NCBI GenBank assembly: GCA_021811315.1
Contig: JAJZPF010000018.1
Location: forward strand, 1 to 51,364
From: a bacterium
Lineage (GTDB): Bacteria > Elusimicrobiota > Elusimicrobia > Elusimicrobiales > UBA9959
Direction: 5' to 3'
DNA: 51,364 nucleotides
Part shown: one piece after another, positions 21,948 to 29,243 of the stretch
Layout: each line of letters starts with the position of its first letter
How positions within the stretch are numbered: position 1 is the stretch's first letter
Translations under genes and position numbers: made by a program
The notes under the pieces: model-generated
Told to the model about the DNA's origin: nothing
Seen by the model: the letters and a program-made list of their open reading frames with translations, nothing else
Databases searched by the model: none

Positions 21948-22601
21948 ATGCCGCAAGCGAACAAAACATACCGGACCTATTTCCTGGGCGACGCCTGCCT
22001 CTGCTGGGAGCTGGGCGGCGCGATAAACAGGCTCACTTCCCTGCAGGTGCTCTACGTCTTCCGGCAGCTCAGGAAAGACCCCGCGCTCGCGCGCCTCGGC
22101 GCGCACGACGTGGTCCCGTCCTATACCGCGCTCGCGGTCCACGCGCACCCGCTCTGCGACTGGGAGGCCGTGCGCCGCCTGGTGAACGCCTGCCTCGCCG
22201 CCATGCCCGCCGACGAGGCCCGGCTGAAAGAGCGCTCCGCGCTGCACGTGCTGCCGGTCGCCTATACCGGCGAGGACCTGCCGCGCGTGGCCGGCCGTGC
22301 CGGGATCACCGTCGAAGAGGTCATCCGCCGCCACACGGCCCCGGAATATCTTGTGGCCATGATAGGCTTCCGCCCGCACTTCCCCTACCTGCTCGGCCTG
22401 GACCGCAGCCTGGTCATGCCGCGCCTGGACTCGCCGCGCGCGGCCGTCCCCGCGGGCGCGGTGGCCATAGGCGGAGAGCAGACCGGGATCTACCCGGAAA
22501 CCTCGCCCGGCGGCTGGAATATCCTCGGCATGACCTCCCCCGAGCTGCTCTACTCCATCGAGCCCGGCGACTCCGTGGTCTTCAGGAGGGCCGAAGCATG
22601 A
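21948..22601 (+). CDS. pxpB: 5-oxoprolinase subunit B (KipI-like)
   Basis: 217 residues of the allophanate hydrolase subunit 1 / KipI family. Typical motifs are VPSYTALAVHAHPL, the LHVLPVAYTGEDLPRVA block and FRPHFPYLLGLD, ending in the IGGEQTGIYPETSPGGWNIL segment of the cyclophilin-like domain. With PxpA and PxpC it hydrolyses 5-oxoproline to glutamate using ATP. Its TGA overlaps the ATG of the PxpA-PxpC fusion (ATGA), so subunits are made together. No Shine-Dalgarno sequence is obvious; the AT-rich box TATATAT lies 8 nt before the ATG. Confidence 0.9.
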   Translation: MPQANKTYRTYFLGDACLCWELGGAINRLTSLQVLYVFRQLRKDPALARLGAHDVVPSYTALAVHAHPLCDWEAVRRLVNACLAAMPADEARLKERSALHVLPVAYTGEDLPRVAGRAGITVEEVIRRHTAPEYLVAMIGFRPHFPYLLGLDRSLVMPRLDSPRAAVPAGAVAIGGEQTGIYPETSPGGWNILGMTSPELLYSIEPGDSVVFRRAEA

Positions 22602-24166
22602 TCCAGATAAACTGCGATATCGGGGAGAAGGGCCCCCTGCACGAGGGGGACCGCAAGCTGATGGAGTTCGTCCACATAGCCAACCTGGCCTGCGACGGCC
22701 ACGCCGGGGACTGGGAAAGCGTGGAAGCTTTCCGCGCCCTGGCCGCGCAGCGCGGCGTGGGCGTGTCGGCCCACCTGTCCTACCCGGACAAGGCCAATTT
22801 CGGGCGGGCCAGCATGGCCATGCCGGAGGCCGACCTGCTGGCCGCGCTGGACGCGCAGTTAGCCCTGCTGCCCGGCGTGAAGCTGGTGAAGTTCCACGGC
22901 GCGCTTTATAACGACGCCTGGCGGGACGCCCGCCTGGCCGAATCGCTGGCCGGCTGGCTGATGCGCGCCGGGATAAGCGGCGTGCTGGCCCCGGCCGACT
23001 CCGAGCTGGCCGCCGCCGCGCGCCGGCTGGGCATAACCGTGCTGCGGGAAGCTTTCGCGGACCGCCGCTACGCCTGGGACGAGGAAGGCGGCCGCCTGCG
23101 CCTGGCCTCCCGCGCCGAAGCCGACGCCGCGATCTCCGGCGTGGAAGAAGCCCTGGCCCAGGCAGAGGAGATAAGGCGCGGCCGCGTGAACGTCAGCGGC
23201 GACCCCGCCAGGCCCGACTGGCGCGAGATAAAGGCCGACACCGTCTGCATCCACTCCGACTCGCCGATAGCCCTGGAGCTGGCCGCAGCCCTGCGCGCGG
23301 CGCTCGACGCCGCCGAGAAAGCCGCGGCCGCCGCCGGGGTCAGGGGAAATATCCGCCTGGTGAAATCCGGCTTTTGCGGCACCGCCGGCCTCCCGGTCTA
23401 CGGCAGGCAGCACCTGGCCGTCACTCCGGGCGGCGCGATGGACTGCTTTTCGCTGCGCCGCGGCAATTTGATGCTTGGCAATCCCGAGGGCAGCCAGGCG
23501 CTGGAAATAGTCGGCCCCCCGGAGATAGAGATCCTGACTCCCGGCCGTTTCGTCCTGACCGGCGCCAAGCTGGAGGCCTTCCTGCGCCGAGGCGCGGGCG
23601 AACCGGCCGCGGTGGAGCACAGCCGCGTCTACGAGGCTGAAGCCGGGGACAGGCTTACTTTCGGCGAGAAGCGCTACGGTCTTTACACCTATTTCTGCTT
23701 CAGGGGCCGCGCGGGCGGCGGCCGGGCGCCGGAAGAGGCCGTGCCTTTCTCGGCTGTGAACGGCTGGGCCGACCCGCAGGGCCGCATCCGCGTCCTGCCG
23801 GGCCCGGAATACGGCTCTCTGAAAGATCCCGAACAATTCTTCTTTACCCAGTGGCATACCACTTTCAAGATGGACAAGATGGGGATGCGCCTGGCCGGCG
23901 AGCCCGGCCTGAAGTGCGACCTTGGGAATATGGTCTCCGCCGCCGTGGCCGACGGGACCGTGCAGCTGACGCCGGACGGCCCTATCGTCCTGCTCCGCCA
24001 CCGCCAGACCACGGGCGGCTACCCGCGGATCTTCAACGTCATCTCCGCCGACATAGACCTGCTGGGCCAGTACGGCCCGAACCAGCAGATCCATTTCGTC
24101 CAGGTTACGCTGGAAGAAGCCGTCGAAGCCGCGCGGCAGAAAGAGAAAGCGCTCGGGCATGCATAA
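22598..24166 (+). CDS. pxpA-pxpC: Fused 5-oxoprolinase subunits A and C
   Basis: 522 residues in one frame. Residues 1-245 are a LamB/YcsF (PxpA) domain: INCDIGE, IANLACDGHAGD, SAHLSYPDKANFGRA and VKFHGALYN. These deviate from the usual ACGFHAGD and GAHPSYPD motifs. Residues 252-520 are a PxpC (allophanate hydrolase subunit 2 / KipA) domain with GRQHLAVTPGGAMDCFSLR, GNPEGSQALEI and LRHRQTTGGYPRI. Separate genes or PxpB-PxpC fusions are the arrangements I know; A-C fusion is unusual. It is coupled to pxpB and overlaps trhA by 8 nt. The junction has no linker of note, which argues against an assembly artefact. Confidence 0.85.
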   Translation: MIQINCDIGEKGPLHEGDRKLMEFVHIANLACDGHAGDWESVEAFRALAAQRGVGVSAHLSYPDKANFGRASMAMPEADLLAALDAQLALLPGVKLVKFHGALYNDAWRDARLAESLAGWLMRAGISGVLAPADSELAAAARRLGITVLREAFADRRYAWDEEGGRLRLASRAEADAAISGVEEALAQAEEIRRGRVNVSGDPARPDWREIKADTVCIHSDSPIALELAAALRAALDAAEKAAAAAGVRGNIRLVKSGFCGTAGLPVYGRQHLAVTPGGAMDCFSLRRGNLMLGNPEGSQALEIVGPPEIEILTPGRFVLTGAKLEAFLRRGAGEPAAVEHSRVYEAEAGDRLTFGEKRYGLYTYFCFRGRAGGGRAPEEAVPFSAVNGWADPQGRIRVLPGPEYGSLKDPEQFFFTQWHTTFKMDKMGMRLAGEPGLKCDLGNMVSAAVADGTVQLTPDGPIVLLRHRQTTGGYPRIFNVISADIDLLGQYGPNQQIHFVQVTLEEAVEAARQKEKALGHA

Positions 24167-24776
24167 AAAAGAATTCGTCAACACTTTGACCCACACCGCG
24201 GGCGCCGCGCTGGCTTTGGCCGGCCTGGTCGTGCTGGTCGTGAAAGCCTCGCTCAGGGGCGACGCCTGGCATATAGTGAGCTTCAGCATCTACGGCGTCA
24301 CCCTGCTCCTGCTCTACTCTTCCTCCGCGCTTTACCACGCCGCGCACCAGGGGCGCCTGAAAAGTATCCTGCGCATGGTGGACCACCAGGCGATCTATCT
24401 CCTGATAGCCGGGACTTACACCCCGTTCACTTTGGTGACGCTGCGCGGGGTCTGGGGCTGGTCGCTGTTCGTCGTGGTCTGGGTCCTCGCCGTTTTCGGC
24501 ATAGTGCTGGACTCCCTGCACAAGAAAGGGCACAGGATAGCGCAGCTTATTATTTACCTGATGATGGGCTGGATGATAATACTGGCGCTCGGGCCGCTCG
24601 CGCGGGCCCTGCCTTTCTGGGGGCTGGCCTGGCTGATGATCGGGGGCTTGTTCTACACCTCGGGCGTGATCTTCTACATTATGGACGATCTCTACCCGCA
24701 CTACCACGGCATCTGGCACCTCTTCGTCCTCGCCGGCAGCCTCTCCCACTACTTCGCTATACTTTTTTACATCTAA
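24159..24776 (+). CDS. trhA: TrhA/hemolysin III family membrane protein
   Basis: 205 residues with seven predicted membrane helices. Conserved PAQR-type residues are seen in SSALYHAAHQGRLK near helix 2, LRMVDHQAIYLLIAGTYTPF and the C-terminal HGIWHLFVLAGSLSHYFAI, whose His residues form the putative metal site with the early Ser/His. Bacterial members are linked to membrane energetics or hydrolase activity; earlier hemolysin naming is doubtful. It overlaps the oxoprolinase gene by 8 nt, so all three are one operon ending before a hairpin element. Confidence 0.88.
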   Translation: MHKKEFVNTLTHTAGAALALAGLVVLVVKASLRGDAWHIVSFSIYGVTLLLLYSSSALYHAAHQGRLKSILRMVDHQAIYLLIAGTYTPFTLVTLRGVWGWSLFVVVWVLAVFGIVLDSLHKKGHRIAQLIIYLMMGWMIILALGPLARALPFWGLAWLMIGGLFYTSGVIFYIMDDLYPHYHGIWHLFVLAGSLSHYFAILFYI

Positions 24777-24786
24777 ATATTCACAA

Positions 24787-24915
24787 GGGGCAGCGCGCGG
24801 GCCGGAACGCAAAACGCGTTCGGCCACACCGTGGCCTCACTCCGTGTTCGCCCGCCGGGCTATGCAACCGGCGGGCTCTCCGAGGGTTTTGCTAACCCGG
24901 CCCACGCGCTGCCCC
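24787..24915 (+). repeat. Long hairpin element, copy D
   Basis: Arms GGGGCAGCGCGCGGGCCGG (24787-24805) and CCGGCCCACGCGCTGCCCC (24897-24915) pair with one mismatch. Inside are AACGCAAAACG (24806-24816) facing GGGTTTTGCTAA (24885-24895), CACACCGTG (24825-24833) and a hairpin CGCCCGCCGG...CCGGCGGGC. It sits between convergent trhA and the AAA ATPase gene, where it could also act as a bidirectional terminator, but it has no T-run. Confidence 0.78.
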
Positions 24916-24928
24916 AGGTGGCTATTAG

Positions 24929-27235
24929 TCAGGAAAGAGAGGTCAGCGCGACTTCCGTGACCGGAAGGCTTTCGGCTTTGGCGGAGGCAGAGAGGGTCTT
25001 GTCTTTAGTGAGGATTATTATCTGCCAGCCGGTGTTCCGGTGGAAGGCGCCGAGCAGCTTCAGCGCGAGGCGCTCGCGCTCGGCGTCCATGGTATAGAAG
25101 GGCTCGTCCAGGACCAGCAGCGCCGGAGCCAGGCCCTCGGGCCCCAGGCGGGCTTTATGCGCTATCGTAAGCCGCGCCGCGAGCATGAAGAGGTCGCGCG
25201 TGCCCGAAGAAAGGCTTTTCACCGGCCGCGTGATGCCCGAGGCGTCCGTGACGGCGGCGCCGGCGGCTTCGAAACCGCGGAACTCGGCGTGCGCTTCGGG
25301 CAAAATGGCCCTCAAAGTCCCGGTCACTTCTTTTCCCAAAGCCTCGAAAGCTATAGCCGAAGACTCGGCGAGCTTTTTAAAAACGCCGGCGGCCAGAGTA
25401 TAGGCCTCGGCCTGCAGCTCCAGGTCGGCCAGCTCGGCTTTATCCAGCTCCAGCACGGTCTCCACCTGGTTCAGGCGTTCCGGCAGGCCGCCCAGCCTGG
25501 CGCCGGAAACGGCTTTATTGGTCTCGAGCGCGGAATTGACTTTATTGAGCGCGGCTTCTATCTCGCGCGCTTCGGCGGAGAGCGCCGCCGCTTCGTGCTT
25601 CAGGCGGGCCAGCTCCGCGTCCGCGCCCTGCGCCGGAATTACGCCGCGCCGCTCCAGGTCGCCGTTCTCGGCGAAAAGCTTGTCCCTGAATTCGTTCTCG
25701 TTCGCGCAGCCGCTGCCGCCGGCCAGCGCAAGCACGCGCTGCTCCCTGTCGGCCGCGCGCGCCGACCGCTTATTGTATTCGGCGACCTTCTTCTGGTAAT
25801 CGTCCTCGCTGAGGCAGCCGCGGGCTTTGAGCCAGGCCTCGATCGCGCCCAAGGCCTCTTTCACCGTCTTCCCCAGCTCGGCGCTGTTCTTTTCCGCCTC
25901 GGTTACGAGCACCGCCAGGACGCCCGACTCCGCTGACCTTTCCGCCGAAGTCCTGACCGCGGCTTCGTATTCAGCTTTGATCTTGGCCAGGAAGGCGCGC
26001 GCGGCTTCTATATCCGTGGTCGGGAAGGGTGAGGGCGAGACTGTCTTCCAGTCCGCTTCAAGAGCGGACAGCAAGTCCCAGACTTCTACCGAAGTATGGC
26101 CGACAAGGGTCTCTATGATAGAGAATTTAAAGCCGGCCCAGAGCGCCGCGCCCAGGATAAGGGCCGCCGCGCCGTAAGCCGCCGCGCTCCGGCCTGAATA
26201 AGCCACGAAGGCGGCCAGGACCGCGCCGCCGGCGAAGATCCCGAAGCGCATATTCGCGTTAACGGACCGCGATATTTTTTCCGGCTCGGCCGCGAAAGCC
26301 CCAAGCCGCGCGGCCAGGCCGTCGGCGCGCTCGCTCTGCAGCTTCAGCTGCTCCAGGCGCTTGGCCATTTCGCCGGAGGCCTCGGCGGCCGCGGCCACGG
26401 CCAGCCGCTTTTCGGAAAGGGCGGCTTCGGCTGCGGCCGCGCTCTTTTCGGCTTCCGCAAGCGCTCTCTGCAGGCTCCTGAGATCAGTCGTTTCGTCGGA
26501 AGCGAAAGCGGCCATAGCCGCCGCGGCCGAGCGCGCTTCTTCAAGCTCGCGCACCGCCGTTATCCCGGCCATCACCACGGCGCGCCGCGCCGAGGCTGAA
26601 AGTTTTTCGAGCGCCGCTTCTTTCGCCTTGAGCTCGGCGGTCTTCGCGGCCAGTTTGGCTTCCCTGTCTTTTTTCTCCGCCTCAAGCCTGGGGGCCTGCG
26701 AAGCGTCGGCCAGGACCGCGTCGCGCTCCGTCTTAAGGCCGGCTATGGCCTGCTCATGGTCTTTGAGCGCCTCGCGCAGGCGCTTGATATTGGCTTTCAC
26801 CGAACCTTTGCGGCCGCTCTCCGCCTTGTCGGCGAGCGCGGCGGCCAGAACTTCAGGGTTCAGCCCGGCATTGAGGAGAGCGTTCTCGGCGGCCAGCGCC
26901 CAGGAGGAAGCGCCGCTATTGTCGGCGTGCTTCACGCCAAGCTCGCCGCCGCGTATCGCGAAGATCTCAATGAATTCATTATCGCCGAAGGAGAGGGGAG
27001 CGGCGCCTTCCTCCCAGAGCAGGGAGGATTTGCGCAGCGCGCCGTAGCGGCCGGCCAGGTTCTTCCAGAGAGGGTGCCCTTCATGCCGCGACCCCGCGCA
27101 GAGCGCGTCGAACAGCGCGTCGAAAATAGTGGTCTTGCCGGCTTCATTGGGCCCGGTGATGATCGTGAAAGGGCCGAGGTCCAGCCCGTCTTTTTTGAAC
27201 TTGCCGTAATCCACCATTTCCAGGCGCTTTATCAT
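24929..27235 (-). CDS. SbcC/YhaN-like AAA ATPase with coiled coils
   Basis: 768 residues. The N terminus has Walker A IITGPNEAGKTTIFDAL at about 26-42 and a Q-loop-like GNNEFIEIF region; two long coiled coils (about 150-340 and 410-600) are separated by a short hydrophobic segment near 330-365 (FAGGAVLAAFVAYSGRSAA). The C terminus has the ABC signature LSSGTRDLFMLAARL and Walker B ALLVLDEPFYTMD. Such proteins pair with an SbcD/YhaO nuclease to process DNA ends. Its ATG overlaps that nuclease's TGA. The hydrophobic hairpin in the coiled-coil hinge, as in YhaN-type proteins, may tether it to the membrane. Confidence 0.85.
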   Translation of the reverse strand: MIKRLEMVDYGKFKKDGLDLGPFTIITGPNEAGKTTIFDALFDALCAGSRHEGHPLWKNLAGRYGALRKSSLLWEEGAAPLSFGDNEFIEIFAIRGGELGVKHADNSGASSWALAAENALLNAGLNPEVLAAALADKAESGRKGSVKANIKRLREALKDHEQAIAGLKTERDAVLADASQAPRLEAEKKDREAKLAAKTAELKAKEAALEKLSASARRAVVMAGITAVRELEEARSAAAAMAAFASDETTDLRSLQRALAEAEKSAAAAEAALSEKRLAVAAAAEASGEMAKRLEQLKLQSERADGLAARLGAFAAEPEKISRSVNANMRFGIFAGGAVLAAFVAYSGRSAAAYGAAALILGAALWAGFKFSIIETLVGHTSVEVWDLLSALEADWKTVSPSPFPTTDIEAARAFLAKIKAEYEAAVRTSAERSAESGVLAVLVTEAEKNSAELGKTVKEALGAIEAWLKARGCLSEDDYQKKVAEYNKRSARAADREQRVLALAGGSGCANENEFRDKLFAENGDLERRGVIPAQGADAELARLKHEAAALSAEAREIEAALNKVNSALETNKAVSGARLGGLPERLNQVETVLELDKAELADLELQAEAYTLAAGVFKKLAESSAIAFEALGKEVTGTLRAILPEAHAEFRGFEAAGAAVTDASGITRPVKSLSSGTRDLFMLAARLTIAHKARLGPEGLAPALLVLDEPFYTMDAERERLALKLLGAFHRNTGWQIIILTKDKTLSASAKAESLPVTEVALTSLS

Positions 27236-28332
27236 TTGCCCTCCGCGAGGTGGGAGGCGAGTTCTTCCAGCCCGTACTGCCGCGCGAGCAGCCAGCGGTC
27301 ATACTCCGCGCCCTGCGCGTCTTCCGGCTCGAGCTTGTCGATCTCGGCGAGGAAAGCTTTGGTAAGACTATTAGCTGAAAGCGCCGCGGCCACTATGGTC
27401 TCGGTAGCTACGATGACCAGCCGCGCTTTCTCCTTCAGCCGCGCGCGCAGCGCTTCGGCGGAAGCTTTGGCCGCGTTCTCGTCCTCTACCACTCCGGTGA
27501 GGACCACTTTAACCAAATCGAGGGGGGCGGCCGAGCCTGAAATTTTATCGGCGGCGGCGGGGTTCACTGCGCCGGCCAGGTCCAGGGGAAGGCGGTATTC
27601 TTTAAATAAGCCGGCGGACTGAAGTTCTACGGTGCGGACGTCCACGGCCGCGCCGAGCTCCACCACGCAGGCGCGCCGGGGCCCGGCTTCCCGCGGATGC
27701 GCCCGCCAGACCCGGGCCGAACCCGGGTAGCAGGCCACGGCCCCGCCCAGCTTCTGCTGCCGCCCGGAGTGCACATGGCCCAGGGCGGCGTAATCGGCCC
27801 CGAGGTGGGCGAAAAGATCGTCGTCGACGACGCCGGCGCGGGAATCCGTTTCCTCGTCCGGGCCGGTATAGATGGCGGAGTTAAGCGCGTGGGCCACGAC
27901 GATCCGCGGCGTCCCGGGCTTATTAGGCGGGACCTTCCAGTCGCGGTAGCCGTCGTAGCTCTCCGCGTGCGGTATGCAGACGAATTCGGCGCCGCCGGCT
28001 TCGATAAAGGAGAAAGGTTTTGCCGCAGCGAAGGTGATCGGGTCCAGGTTGTAGGCGGAAAGATCGGCGGTGGCGCCGCGGGACTCGTGGTTGCCCGGGA
28101 TATAGAGCACGCGGCAGCCCGCTTCGGCCAGCGGCCTGAATTTAAGGCAGACCTCGGAGCGCAGCGCTTCGAAATCCCCGAAAGAATTGAAGAGGTCGCC
28201 CGCAAGCACTAGCGCGGCGGCTTTCTCGGAGAGCGCCAGGGCGATCACCTCGTCCAGCACGGCATAGCAGTAGCCCTTCTCTTCCCCGTCCTCGATATGA
28301 AGGTCCGCCGCGTGGATTATCTTAGAAGCCAT
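27232..28332 (-). CDS. SbcD/YhaO-like DNA repair exonuclease
   Basis: 366 residues of the calcineurin-like Mre11 family. Metal-site motifs are IIHAADLHIED, VLAGDLFNSFG, YIPGNHESRGA, VAHALNS and GHVHSGRQ, all present. The C-terminal part resembles the capping domain. It probably works with the coupled AAA protein as an SbcCD-type nuclease. The ATG at 28332 and its ribosome binding site GGAGGGG (28346-28340) lie inside the left arm of an inverted repeat at 28324-28483, so the element supplies the translation start. Confidence 0.88.
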   Translation of the reverse strand: MASKIIHAADLHIEDGEEKGYCYAVLDEVIALALSEKAAALVLAGDLFNSFGDFEALRSEVCLKFRPLAEAGCRVLYIPGNHESRGATADLSAYNLDPITFAAAKPFSFIEAGGAEFVCIPHAESYDGYRDWKVPPNKPGTPRIVVAHALNSAIYTGPDEETDSRAGVVDDDLFAHLGADYAALGHVHSGRQQKLGGAVACYPGSARVWRAHPREAGPRRACVVELGAAVDVRTVELQSAGLFKEYRLPLDLAGAVNPAAADKISGSAAPLDLVKVVLTGVVEDENAAKASAEALRARLKEKARLVIVATETIVAAALSANSLTKAFLAEIDKLEPEDAQGAEYDRWLLARQYGLEELASHLAEGK

Positions 28333-28483
28333 CCGGAAACCCCTCCGCGCCTGCAAGCGCGGCTTTTGACCGGCTGCGGCGTTGCTCCTCACTCACGTAC
28401 CGCCAGTATGCTCGCTCGTCGCGCCTTGCATCCGGCGCAAAATCCGCGCTTTCGCGTATCAAATGGGTTTCCGGATGGCTTCT
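28324..28483. repeat. Inverted-repeat element overlapping the sbcD-like start
   Basis: Perfect 19-nt arms AGAAGCCATCCGGAAACCC (28324-28342) and GGGTTTCCGGATGGCTTCT (28465-28483), with an inner near-complement GCGCGGCTTTTGACCGG (28357-28373) / CCGGCGCAAAATCCGCGC (28432-28449). The interior has GTTGCTCCTCACTCACGTAC and CTCGCTCGTCGCGCCTTGC. It lacks CACACCGTG, so it is a different family, though the layout (variable arm, GCAAAA/TTTTG inner stem) is similar. From memory, cores like this are common intergenic repeats in several phyla; not checked. Confidence 0.8.
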
Positions 28484-28537
28484 GTTCATTTTCTTCAGCT
28501 ACAATTATATTATTGTGAAAAGGCGGCGGCTACCTTT

Positions 28538-29239
28538 TTATTTGTTCAGCTCGCTGATATACCAGTCCTCGAGCGCTTTGCGCGCCCAGGGGGTGTCCCG
28601 CAGGAAAACAAGGCTGGATTTGACGCTCGGGTCGTACATAAAACAGCGGACGGGGATGCGCCGCCCGAGCTTGCTCCAGCCATGCCGCTTGAGAAGAACG
28701 ATAAGGATGTCCTCCAGCGTGATCCCGTGCAGAGGATCGCCTGGCTTTGCCGCAGGCGCGGGTTTAACGGAACACTCGGCTATAGCCGCCGCGTAAGCGT
28801 TGTCCGAGCAGCAGACGCCGAGCGGGTTGGTCTCCGCGCAACGGCACTTCGGGACGGCTCCGGTTATCGTCTTGATCACGGCGGCCCAGCGGGTGGACCG
28901 GGTCCTGTTTGCGGCTTCCACTACCTGGGCTTTGGTGACCTTCGCGCAGTAGCAGGCGTAGACCGGCTCGGCCCCGGTCTTGAAAAATACCGGCACGGAA
29001 ACATCCGCCTGCTTATAGACCAGGCCTTTCCCGTCGAAATAGACCGCGTCGCAGGCGGGCTCGCTGCAGAGAAAATATTTATCCCCGGCGGCCGGAAGAC
29101 CCGGCTTCAGGAGTTTCCGCACCGTGTCCCCGGGCACGAGGTCCACGGAAGCCTCGCCGCAAAGAGGACAGGGAAGGCTGTGTTCGCCCTTGGGCTTGCC
29201 GCAGGCGGGATCCCCGCAGGCGCAGATCTTCTGGGTCAT
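28538..29239 (-). CDS. CopZ-type zinc/[2Fe-2S] domain fused to a VF530 (DUF2132) domain
   Basis: 233 residues. Residues 20-150 resemble the N-terminal domain of Archaeoglobus CopZ: PCPLCGEASVDL, a Cys pair in FLCSEPACDAVYFDGKG and VYACYCAKVTKAQVVEA, plus KCRCAETNPLGVCC, Cys ligands expected for one zinc and one [2Fe-2S] cluster. After a Pro/Ala linker, residues 168-230 match VF530: DPLHGITLEDILIVLLKRHG, IPVRCFMYDPSVKSSLVFL and TPWARKALEDWYI. VF530 has a small fold of unknown or DNA-binding role. I know of no such fusion. It follows the SDR gene by 4 nt. Confidence 0.75.
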   Translation of the reverse strand: MTQKICACGDPACGKPKGEHSLPCPLCGEASVDLVPGDTVRKLLKPGLPAAGDKYFLCSEPACDAVYFDGKGLVYKQADVSVPVFFKTGAEPVYACYCAKVTKAQVVEAANRTRSTRWAAVIKTITGAVPKCRCAETNPLGVCCSDNAYAAAIAECSVKPAPAAKPGDPLHGITLEDILIVLLKRHGWSKLGRRIPVRCFMYDPSVKSSLVFLRDTPWARKALEDWYISELNK

Positions 29240-29243
29240 AGTT

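Noticed and set aside
22859-24289. Long minus-strand ORF of 476 codons opposite the oxoprolinase genes
   Set aside because: It mirrors the GC-rich third codon positions of pxpA-pxpC on the plus strand, and shows no recognisable domain or ribosome binding site.
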